This document shows, in pieces, positions 44,083-51,277 of a DNA stretch of 64,000 nt. Positions within the stretch are counted from its first letter, which is position 1, and each line of letters starts with the position of its first letter. The notes under the pieces are model-generated. The model ran no database searches and was not told where the DNA came from. It saw only the letters and a program-made list of their open reading frames with translations. The position numbers and the translations under genes were made by a program. Source of the stretch: Microbacterium invictum (GTDB lineage: Bacteria; Actinomycetota; Actinomycetes; Actinomycetales; Microbacteriaceae); contig NZ_CP139779.1 of the NCBI RefSeq assembly GCF_034421375.1, forward strand, positions 434,001 through 498,000. Reading direction: 5' to 3'.

Positions 44083-44787
44083 ATGGCCAGCGCCCCCGAC
44101 GACGACGACCGCATCTCGGTGAGCCCGGCCGAGATGCGCGCGCTCCGCGACGAGATGCAGCGGTTCCTCCTCGAATACCGGTTCGGCATGCAGGAGATCG
44201 AGACGAAGATCGCCATCCTCCGCGACGAGTTCCTCTACCTGCACGACTACAACCCGATCGAGCACGTGTCGAGCCGCGTGAAATCTCCCGACAGCATCGT
44301 GCAGAAGGTCGCGCGCAAGGGTCTCGAGCCCGAGTTCGCCGCGGTGCGCGAGCACATCACCGACATCGCCGGGGTCCGCATCACCTGCAGCTTCGTCACC
44401 GACGCCTACCGCCTGTTCGACCTGCTGACGCGCCAGGACGACGTGACCGTGCGCAGCGTCAAGGACTACATCGCCGACCCCAAGCCGAACGGCTACAAGA
44501 GCCTCCACGCGATCGTCGAGGTGCCGGTGTTCCTCTCCAGCGGCCGCGTCTCGGTGCCGGTCGAGGTGCAGTTCCGCACCATCGCGATGGATTTCTGGGC
44601 GAGCCTCGAGCACAAGATCTACTACAAGTACGACCGTCAGGTGCCCGAGGGGCTCATCGAGAGCCTGAAGGATGCCGCGGACACCGCGTCCGAGCTCGAC
44701 GCCCGCATGGAGCGGCTGCACCGCGAGCTGCACGCGCCGCCGACGCCTCCCGGGCCCCCGCCGCGCCGCGGCGCTCTGGCGGTCTGA
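44083..44787 (+). CDS. Small alarmone synthetase (RelA/SpoT domain (p)ppGpp synthetase)
   Basis: This 234-residue protein has only the synthetase domain: HVSSRVKSPDSIVQKV, DIAGVRITC, the G-loop-like NGYKSLH, EVQFRT and DFWASLEHKIYYKYD. No hydrolase, TGS or ACT domain is present, so it is of the RelQ/RelP/YjbM kind and makes (p)ppGpp from GTP/GDP and ATP. The Pro/Arg C-terminus is low complexity. The last codons and stop are duplicated just downstream (44795-44817). Confidence 0.9.
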   Translation: MASAPDDDDRISVSPAEMRALRDEMQRFLLEYRFGMQEIETKIAILRDEFLYLHDYNPIEHVSSRVKSPDSIVQKVARKGLEPEFAAVREHITDIAGVRITCSFVTDAYRLFDLLTRQDDVTVRSVKDYIADPKPNGYKSLHAIVEVPVFLSSGRVSVPVEVQFRTIAMDFWASLEHKIYYKYDRQVPEGLIESLKDAADTASELDARMERLHRELHAPPTPPGPPPRRGALAV

Positions 44788-44817
44788 CCCTGTGCCGCGG
44801 CGCTCTGGCCGTCTGAC
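44766..44817. repeat. 23-bp direct duplication at the end of the alarmone synthetase gene
   Basis: Bases 44766-44788 and 44795-44817 are identical but for one base. Both copies encode GALAV and a TGA stop in matching register. The first copy holds the true stop. Confidence 0.8.
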
Positions 44818-44869
44818 TGCGCGCGCCCTCCGAGCCATTGATGCCGTCGTCGCGGGGCAGAATGGGGCG

Positions 44870-45760
44870 ATGGCCGGTGACGAGGCGGGCGACGCGGGCG
44901 GCGGACGAGACGGCGCGGGTGAGGACCTCGACGCGATCGCCGCCGAGCTCTACGCCCTCCGCCCCGACGAGTTCACCGCTGCGCGCAACGCCCGCGCGCA
45001 GGGCGTGCCGCGGGCTCTCGGCACGCGCATCCGCGCCCTCCGCAAGCCCGCCGCCTCCGCCTGGGCGGTCGACCTCCTCGCCCGCGAGGGCCTCATCGCC
45101 GATCTGCTCGAGCTCGCTGTAGCGCTCCGCGAGGCGCAGGACGACCTCGACGCGCGGGAGCTGCAGCGTCTCGGCCGCGAGCGCCGTGCGCTGGTGCAGG
45201 CGCTCGCCCGCCGGGCGGCGTCGCTCGCCGCCGACCGGGGCGTGACGATCAGTGCGGCCGCGCGCGACGACGTCGCTGCGACCCTGACCGCCGCGCTTCT
45301 CGACCCGCTCGCGGGTGCGGCGGTCGCCACGGGGCGGCTCATCCGCCCCCTAGAGGCGACCGGCGTCGACCCGGTCGATCTCTCCGCGGCGGTGGCCGGC
45401 AGCATCCCGGGCGTCTCGGACGCGCCGCGGCGACCGGACCGCACCGCCGACGATCTCGCCGCGCGCCGGGCGCGAAAGGCGGCCGAGCAGGCGGTGCGCA
45501 CCGCCGAGCGCGGAGCGAGCGACGCCGAGCGCGAGCTCCGTCGCGCCGACGCACTCCTCGCCACGGCCACGGAACGCGCCGACCACCTCGCCGAGCGGGT
45601 CGACGAGCTCCGGGCGCAGCTCGCCCGGCTGGAGAAGGACGCGCGCGCCGCCACCGCCGCGCGCGCCGACGCCGCCGCCGCGCAGGCCGCCGCAGCGGCC
45701 CGAGCCGAGGACGCGCGCCGCGCGCTCGAGGCGGCCCGCGGGGCCGTTCCCCCGGAATGA
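44870..45760 (+). CDS. Ala/Arg-rich coiled-coil protein of unknown function
   Basis: This 296-residue protein starts at ATG 44870 (GGGGC upstream). The first ~160 residues are helical with a conserved-looking YALRPDEFTAARNARA, TRIRALRKPAASAWAVDLLA region. From ~185 on there is a long Ala/Arg/Glu heptad coiled coil. It recurs in actinobacteria in my recollection, but no domain or reaction can be assigned. It has no signal peptide. Confidence 0.65.
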   Translation: MAGDEAGDAGGGRDGAGEDLDAIAAELYALRPDEFTAARNARAQGVPRALGTRIRALRKPAASAWAVDLLAREGLIADLLELAVALREAQDDLDARELQRLGRERRALVQALARRAASLAADRGVTISAAARDDVAATLTAALLDPLAGAAVATGRLIRPLEATGVDPVDLSAAVAGSIPGVSDAPRRPDRTADDLAARRARKAAEQAVRTAERGASDAERELRRADALLATATERADHLAERVDELRAQLARLEKDARAATAARADAAAAQAAAAARAEDARRALEAARGAVPPE

Positions 45761-45809
45761 TCCGCGCCGCCCGCTGACCGTCGACCCCACTGTCGCTACG
45801 CTGAGCGAC

Positions 45810-47030
45810 GTGGACGGGTTGGACATCGCGGCGGTCGTGATCGCACTGGTCGCCGTTGCGGCACCCCTGCTGGTGCGCGGCCTCAGCCGCTGGGTCGCGG
45901 TGCCCATCGTGGTGTTCGAGCTCCTCCTCGGCATCATCGTCGGCCCGCAGGTGCTCGGCTGGGTCGGCGAGTCGGCGTTCATCGACTTCCTCAGCGAGTT
46001 CGGCCTCGTCGCGCTGTTCTTCATCGCCGGCTCCGAGATCGAGGCGAGCGCCCTGAAGGGGCGGGGCGGCCGGTTCGCCTGGTTCGGCTGGGCGATCAGC
46101 ATCGCCGTCGGCGTGGGGATCGGCTTCGTGCTCTCTCCCGGCGAAGCGGGAGTCATCATCGGCATCGCGCTCGCCTCGACGGCGCTCGGGGCGCTCGTGC
46201 CGATCCTCCGCGACAGCGGCGACCTGCGCACCCCCTTCGGCCGCTCGGTGATGGCGGTGGGAACCGTGGGCGAGTTCGGCCCGCTCATCGCGATCACGCT
46301 GTTCCTCGGCGGGCGCGACATCGGAACCGCCACCGTCGTGCTCCTGGTCTTCCTCGTCGTGGCGGCCGGGGCGATGGTGCTCGCGTACCGGATGCCGCAG
46401 GGCCCGCTCTACACGGTCGTCACGGCCACTCTCCACACCTCGGGCCAGTTCGCCATCCGGGTGATGTTCCTCATCATCGCCGCCCTGGTGGTGCTGAGCG
46501 TGATCCTCGGCGTCGACGTGCTGCTGGGCGCCTTCGCGGCCGGGGTCATCTGGCGCCTCCTCATGCGGGGGGCGGGAGAGAAGCAGCGCAAGGACGTCGA
46601 GACGAAGGTCGAGGCGGTGGCGTTCGGCTTCCTCATCCCGGTGTTCTTCATCGACACCGGCATCGAGTTCGACCTCGCGAGCTTCATCGCCGAACCGCTG
46701 CTGATCCTCGCCGTTCCCGTCGCGCTCGTCGCGCTGCTCGTCGTCCGCGGGCTGCCGTCGATGCTCGCCGCGCCACGGGGCTCGAGCGTCCGCGATCGCG
46801 TCGCGACGATGTTCATGGGCGCCACAGCCCTCCCGATCATCGTGGCGGTGACGACCATCGGCGTCGATGAGCAGGTGCTCGAAGGATCCACAGCCGCGGT
46901 GCTCGTCGGGGCGGGGATGCTCTCGGTGCTCCTCTTCCCGCTCCTGGCGGCCATCACCCGCGGGAAGCGGGCGACGTCCGCCGACGACACCCTCGAATGG
47001 GACTCCGCACCGATGTCCGACCCCGCGTGA
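45810..47030 (+). CDS. CPA2-family cation:proton antiporter
   Basis: This 406-residue membrane protein starts at GTG 45810. About 12 hydrophobic helices are seen. Family-typical motifs are VFELLLGIIVGPQVLGW, EFGLVALFFIAGSEIE (KefB/NapA-like) and SLGTL-region equivalents at LASTALGALVPILRDSG. It would exchange K+ or Na+ for H+. No RCK/TrkA domain is fused. The stop overlaps the start of the next gene by four bases (GTGA). Confidence 0.85.
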   Translation: MDGLDIAAVVIALVAVAAPLLVRGLSRWVAVPIVVFELLLGIIVGPQVLGWVGESAFIDFLSEFGLVALFFIAGSEIEASALKGRGGRFAWFGWAISIAVGVGIGFVLSPGEAGVIIGIALASTALGALVPILRDSGDLRTPFGRSVMAVGTVGEFGPLIAITLFLGGRDIGTATVVLLVFLVVAAGAMVLAYRMPQGPLYTVVTATLHTSGQFAIRVMFLIIAALVVLSVILGVDVLLGAFAAGVIWRLLMRGAGEKQRKDVETKVEAVAFGFLIPVFFIDTGIEFDLASFIAEPLLILAVPVALVALLVVRGLPSMLAAPRGSSVRDRVATMFMGATALPIIVAVTTIGVDEQVLEGSTAAVLVGAGMLSVLLFPLLAAITRGKRATSADDTLEWDSAPMSDPA

Positions 47031-47518
47031 GCGCCGTCGACGAGCTGCTCGCCGGCGCCCGCGCGCGGCTGGCCGGCGTTCCGCGCGAGGGCCTCGGAGA
47101 ACTGCTGCCGCCGCGACGCCTGCTCGGCATCCGCCGCTCGCCGCGCATCGTGCGGCAGGGCGACGCCTGGCATCTCGGGACCCTCCTCCTCACCGACGAC
47201 GAGCTGCTGGCGACGGGCGACATCCTGCGTGCGCGCGCCGAGGTGCGGCGCGGGTTCACCGCCGAGTCTCAGCGCCGGCGGGCGGAGCTGGCCGCCGCCG
47301 CGCGGCGGGGAGGCTTCGCCGAGGGCGAGACCGTCCACATCGGGTGGCGGCGACTGGATCTCGACGCGATCGGCCGCGGCGCGGCATCCGATCCGGTGCG
47401 GATCGCGGGCGGCGAACCGCAGGTCAGATGGAGTGCGAAGGGCGGTTGGGTTCCCCTCGCGCGCTATCTCGAGGAACGCGTCGATCTGCTCCTGAATCCG
47501 CCCGGGGGTGCGACCTGA
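47027..47518 (+). CDS. Hypothetical protein coupled to the antiporter
   Basis: This 163-residue protein starts at GTG 47027, overlapping the antiporter stop; an ATG at 46997 in the same frame is possible. Visible features are PRRLLGIRRSPRIVRQGDAWHLGTLLLTDD-type beta strands (key part LGTLLLTDDELLATG), an Arg-rich helix, and a C-terminal WVPLARYLEERVDLL. No known domain is recognised. Coupling suggests a cytoplasmic partner or regulator of the antiporter. Confidence 0.65.
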   Translation: MSAVDELLAGARARLAGVPREGLGELLPPRRLLGIRRSPRIVRQGDAWHLGTLLLTDDELLATGDILRARAEVRRGFTAESQRRRAELAAAARRGGFAEGETVHIGWRRLDLDAIGRGAASDPVRIAGGEPQVRWSAKGGWVPLARYLEERVDLLLNPPGGAT

Positions 47519-47539
47519 GCCTGTCGGGCCCGATCGGCG

Positions 47540-48286
47540 TCAGGCGTGGGCGCCGAAGCGCGCGCCGAACGCGGCGAGCAGGCGCTCCGGTTCGCTGACC
47601 GGTGCGGCGAGGACGCGGCCGGCGATGACGTCGTAGTCGCTCGCGTCGTAGTAGCCGTCGTTGCGATAGACCTGCATGCGCTCGGTGAAGGCGCGCGGCG
47701 TCAGCTCGGGGTGGAACTGCGTGGTGTAGAGGCGGTCGCCGACGCGGTAGGCCTGCACGGGGCACGCCTCGTTCGTCGCGAGGTGCACCGCGCCGGGCGG
47801 GAGGGTGGCCGTGCCCTCCTTGTGACCGGTCAGAGCGGCGAAGGCCGGCTCGATCGACGCGAAGAGCGGGTCGTCGTGCGCGGCCGCCGTCACCGACACC
47901 GTCGTCGGACCGGCATCCTCGGGGAAGCCCCGGCTCACCTCGCCGCCGAGGAGGCGGGTGACCACGCTGATCCCGTAGCAGGTGAACATCGCCGCGATCC
48001 CGTCGCCCGCGGCGGCGGCCGCAGCCACCCGCTCGAGGTCTCGTTCGACGCGCCGCTGCACCTCGGTCTTGGTCGACTCCGGGTCGACGACGTTGAACGG
48101 GCTGCCACCGACGACCACGGCCCGATAGCGGTCCAGCGCGTCGTCGGGAAGCGCTGAGCGGACCAGATCGTGACGATCCATCCGATCGCTTCCCACACCC
48201 ATCGCCTCGCGGAACGAGGCGTATTCGGCCTCCGCCGCCGCCTCCTGGGGCCGCGCGCAGAGGTAGAGCAGATCGGCTGAGGTCAC
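47540..48286 (-). CDS. Class I glutamine amidotransferase-like protein
   Basis: This 248-residue protein has a GATase1 fold with the nucleophile Cys in MFTCYGISVV, VVVGGSPFNVVD near the N-terminus and the His/Glu dyad in TTQFHPELTP. It resembles GuaA-like stand-alone amidotransferases that hydrolyse glutamine or gamma-glutamyl compounds. No synthase partner is next to it. It is convergent with the preceding gene and divergent from the sigma-factor gene. Confidence 0.82.
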   Translation of the reverse strand: MTSADLLYLCARPQEAAAEAEYASFREAMGVGSDRMDRHDLVRSALPDDALDRYRAVVVGGSPFNVVDPESTKTEVQRRVERDLERVAAAAAAGDGIAAMFTCYGISVVTRLLGGEVSRGFPEDAGPTTVSVTAAAHDDPLFASIEPAFAALTGHKEGTATLPPGAVHLATNEACPVQAYRVGDRLYTTQFHPELTPRAFTERMQVYRNDGYYDASDYDVIAGRVLAAPVSEPERLLAAFGARFGAHA

Positions 48287-48364
48287 CCGTGAAGTTTAGG
48301 TCGGGCTCGGATGTATCACACGCCCGGGTGGTGCCTCTGACCTGGTGTGGCCACAATGGGCGCT

Positions 48365-48982
48365 ATGACGCATGCTGACGCGGATGCCGGGGTCGACCCT
48401 GCCCGCCCTCTGCGTTGGGAGCTGGCCGCCACGCTGTTCCAGCGGTGGCGAGACGGTGATCGCAGCGCGATGGACGATCTGGTCCGACTCATGACCCCGA
48501 CCCTGTGGCACATCGTGCGCGCCTACGGCATCGACACGGCGCTCGCGCAGGATGTCGTCCAGACGACGTGGCTCACCCTCGTGCGTCGGCACGAGTCCAT
48601 CGTCGAGCCCCTCGCGATCTCGGGATGGCTCACGACCACGGCCCGCCGCGAGGCGTGGCGGGTCGGGCGCCAGCAGCGCCGTGCCGATCCGACCGAGGTC
48701 GACGACCTCGAACCGCACCTGCCGACCCAGGAGTCGGCCGAGCAGACCGCGCTCCGCGACGATGCGTCGCGGCGACTCTGGCTCGCGGTGAATCAGCTCA
48801 ACGAACGGTGCCAGCGCCTCCTCCGCGTGGTCGCCTTCGACGAACGTCCCGATTATGCGCGCATCGCGAAGGACCTCGCGATGCCGATCGGGTCCATCGG
48901 TCCGACGAGGCAGCGGTGTCTCGGCAAACTGCGGGCGATCCTCGCAGAGGAAGGAGAGGACGGCAGAGATGACGACGGATGA
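48365..48982 (+). CDS. ECF-like sigma-70 factor (first gene of the subtilase-CHAT module)
   Basis: This 205-residue protein has sigma region 2 (FQRWRDGDRSAMDDLVRLM, AQDVVQTTWLTLVRR, ISGWLTTTARREAWRV) and region 4 with the helix-turn-helix YARIAKDLAMPIGSIGPTRQRCLGKL. The ATG at 48365 is preferred over GTG 48347 upstream. Its end overlaps the next gene by 14 bases. It probably directs transcription of the operon that follows, and perhaps of itself. No -35/-10 pair that it might use is obvious. Confidence 0.85.
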   Translation: MTHADADAGVDPARPLRWELAATLFQRWRDGDRSAMDDLVRLMTPTLWHIVRAYGIDTALAQDVVQTTWLTLVRRHESIVEPLAISGWLTTTARREAWRVGRQQRRADPTEVDDLEPHLPTQESAEQTALRDDASRRLWLAVNQLNERCQRLLRVVAFDERPDYARIAKDLAMPIGSIGPTRQRCLGKLRAILAEEGEDGRDDDG

Positions 48983-49439
48983 ATCCGCCGATGCCCGTCT
49001 GTTCGCACAGCTTCGCGCGGTGTGGGAGGAGGTCGACCCGATGCCCGCGGGCCTGGTCGATCGGATGGTCGCCGCCGTCGCGGTGGAAGACCTCTCCCGC
49101 GAGTACGCGCTCCTGACGCTCGTGGAGGGGACCCTCGCCGCGACCCGTGGCGACGCGGACACGGCGACGCTGCAGTTCAGCGACGGGAGGACGAACGTGC
49201 TGCTGCACGTCTCGGTCGCCGACGACGGCCGGCGCCGCGTCGACGGCTGGGTCGACGCCGAGCCGCTGTCGATCCGCCTCGTGCAGGAGGCGCGGGAGTG
49301 GACGACGGAAGCCGGCGAGCACGGCCGATTCGCCTTCGTCGACGTGCCTCCGGGGCTGACCCGGCTGCGCCTCTCGCTTCCCCCCGCCCCGGGCGAGACC
49401 GGCCCCGGCGAGTTCCAGACCCCGCAGTTCGAAATCTGA
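48969..49439 (+). CDS. Small adaptor-like protein with C-terminal beta domain
   Basis: This 156-residue protein starts at ATG 48969 with AAGGAGAGGA in the sigma gene end. Residues 1-45 are helical (ARLFAQLRAVWEEVDPMPAGLVDRMVAAV in part: LRAVWEEVDPMPAGL). Residues ~45-156 are beta-rich and end in GEHGRFAFVDVPPGLTRLRLSL, the pattern of carboxypeptidase-regulatory/prealbumin-like domains. There is no transmembrane helix or zinc site. Being next to the sigma gene it may be an anti-sigma factor or a substrate of the proteases. Confidence 0.65.
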   Translation: MTTDESADARLFAQLRAVWEEVDPMPAGLVDRMVAAVAVEDLSREYALLTLVEGTLAATRGDADTATLQFSDGRTNVLLHVSVADDGRRRVDGWVDAEPLSIRLVQEAREWTTEAGEHGRFAFVDVPPGLTRLRLSLPPAPGETGPGEFQTPQFEI

Positions 49440-49492
49440 TCCCGCCGCGCCCGCCGGGCGCGGTGCCGCCCTGATCGAGGAGACGCTCCACC

Positions 49493-51148
49493 ATGGTCCG
49501 ACCCGACGGAACACCCGACTGGCGCGATCGCGTCGACGCCGCCCGCCCCCGCGGCGTGCCTCTCGACCCTACGAGCGAGCGGGTGGAGGGCGTACGCCCC
49601 TACCCGACCGCGTACGACCCCGACCATCTGCTCATCACGGACGACGAGCTGCTCGACGAGATCCTCTCGATCCTGCGCGGCGCGGCCGGTGACTTCGGCT
49701 GGGGCGTGCGGCTCGAAACGGTGCGGGGCGAGCGTCTCACCGACGAGGTCGCGCGCGAGCGCGCGGGAACGGCGCGGCGCGAGCTCGGGCTCCCGCTGGT
49801 GCTCGTCGCCCGCATCTTCCCCGACCCGCAGCCCGACCGCGACGACGAGCCCGTGCCGCCGATCGACGCCTGGCGGCTGCTGCAGCGGGCTCGCGGCCGC
49901 TCGGACAAGGGCCTGCCCGGCGTGGGCCTCGACCACGTCATCTCGATCGACCCCTATGGCTCGACGAACCCGTACGGCTCGACGAACCCCTACGGGTCGA
50001 CGAACCCGTACGGCTCGACGAACCCCTACGGGTCGACGAACCCGTACGGCTCGACCAACCCCTACGGTTCCACCAACGCTCCCGGGCCCGGTGCCTACGC
50101 CTATCCCGGTTCGGGCGGCCGGGAGGTGGTGTCGTACATCGGCGATCCGCCGCGCCGTGACGACGACTCGATCAAGGGACGCCGTCCGGTAGTCGCCTTC
50201 ATGGACACCGGATGCGGCAGGCACGCCTGGCTCCCCGACAGCATCGTCGATCGTCACCTCCACAGCGGGGGCGAACCGGTCGGTGTGGTCGGCGCGGCGA
50301 CCGACCCGGAGGAGATCGGCGACATCTCGGGTCCGTTCGACGGGTTCCTCGATCAGGCCGCGGGGCACGGCACCTTCGTCGCCGGAGTGATCCGGCAGAT
50401 CGCGCCCGACGCCGACCTCATCTCCATCCGTGTCGCCGACAGTCAGGGGACCCTCCTCGAGGGGGAGTTCCTCGAAGCGGTGCGAGCGGTCGCAGAGCTG
50501 GTGATCCGCTACGCCCGCGGCGAGGGGGGCCGACCGATCGACGTGCTCAACCTCTCGCTCAGCTACTACCACGAGACACCCGAAGACGGGCAGTTCGACC
50601 AGACCCTGGTGACCTACCTCGTCGCCGCCCGCCGGCACGGCTGCGCTGTGGTCTGCTCGGCCGGCAACGATGCGACCGATCGGCCGGCGTTCCCCGCCGC
50701 CCTCTGGCGGTGGCCGGACGCGGACTTCACGGTGGAAGACCCCGACGACGCGGCTCCGCACCTTTCGGTGGGCGCACTCAACCCCAACGGCAAGAGCGTC
50801 GCTCTCTTCAGCAACGTCGGCGACTGGGTCCGCGTGTACGCGCCAGGGGTGGCCGTGGTCAGCTCCGCGCCTCCGCTGAACGGCGGTATCCAGGCGGGCA
50901 CCCGCAACGACCGCTACGGCCTCCGACGCGAGACCATCGACCCCGACGACTTCACGGGCGGTTTCGTGATCTGGAGCGGCACCTCGTTCGCCGCCCCGTA
51001 CATCGCGGGAGCCCTGGCCGAGATGGTCGGGGTAGGGCTCATGGACGGATCGCTCGACGAGAAGCCGGCGCCGCGGGTGAAGGCCCTGCGCACGGCGGGG
51101 GCGAAGCTGGAGAAGGACTGGAAGGGCACGACGCGGGCTCGGGCCTGA
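49493..51148 (+). CDS. Cytoplasmic S8 subtilisin-like serine protease with PYGSTN repeats
   Basis: This 551-residue protein has no signal peptide. Residues 1-150 form an N-terminal region of unknown fold (DPDHLLITDDELLDEIL, GLPLVLVARIFPDPQ). Seven PYGSTN repeats (154-195) follow. The subtilase domain (~225-540) has Asp238 in VVAFMDTGCG, His292 in GHGTFVAGVI, CSAGNDA as oxyanion region and Ser498 in GTSFAAPY. The triad is complete. It is the third gene of the sigma/adaptor/S8/CHAT set. Substrate unknown; the neighbouring CHAT protein or adaptor may be its target or its activator. Confidence 0.85.
   Translation: MVRPDGTPDWRDRVDAARPRGVPLDPTSERVEGVRPYPTAYDPDHLLITDDELLDEILSILRGAAGDFGWGVRLETVRGERLTDEVARERAGTARRELGLPLVLVARIFPDPQPDRDDEPVPPIDAWRLLQRARGRSDKGLPGVGLDHVISIDPYGSTNPYGSTNPYGSTNPYGSTNPYGSTNPYGSTNPYGSTNAPGPGAYAYPGSGGREVVSYIGDPPRRDDDSIKGRRPVVAFMDTGCGRHAWLPDSIVDRHLHSGGEPVGVVGAATDPEEIGDISGPFDGFLDQAAGHGTFVAGVIRQIAPDADLISIRVADSQGTLLEGEFLEAVRAVAELVIRYARGEGGRPIDVLNLSLSYYHETPEDGQFDQTLVTYLVAARRHGCAVVCSAGNDATDRPAFPAALWRWPDADFTVEDPDDAAPHLSVGALNPNGKSVALFSNVGDWVRVYAPGVAVVSSAPPLNGGIQAGTRNDRYGLRRETIDPDDFTGGFVIWSGTSFAAPYIAGALAEMVGVGLMDGSLDEKPAPRVKALRTAGAKLEKDWKGTTRARA
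49952..50077. repeat. Seven 18-bp in-frame tandem repeats (PYGSTN)
   Basis: Seven units of 18 bases encode PYGSTN. Units 2-5 alternate between two synonymous forms (CCGTACGGCTCG and CCCTACGGGTCG), giving a 36-base higher-order period. This points to recent expansion by 36-base steps. Gains or losses keep the reading frame. Confidence 0.9.
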
Positions 51149-51277
51149 GTTCCTCAGTCGGTGACCGGACGCAACGGCGGGGATCGCGTGCGACACACCG
51201 GCTCGCAGCATCCGAGTCCGGTGTGCCGGGCATCGGCCCCGCCGTTGCGCGCGCCGCTGTCTGCGCCATGATGAAGG

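Noticed and set aside
49952..50077. CRISPR or non-coding satellite
   Set aside because: The units are contiguous, have no spacers, and encode a clean in-frame hexapeptide within a conserved protease gene.
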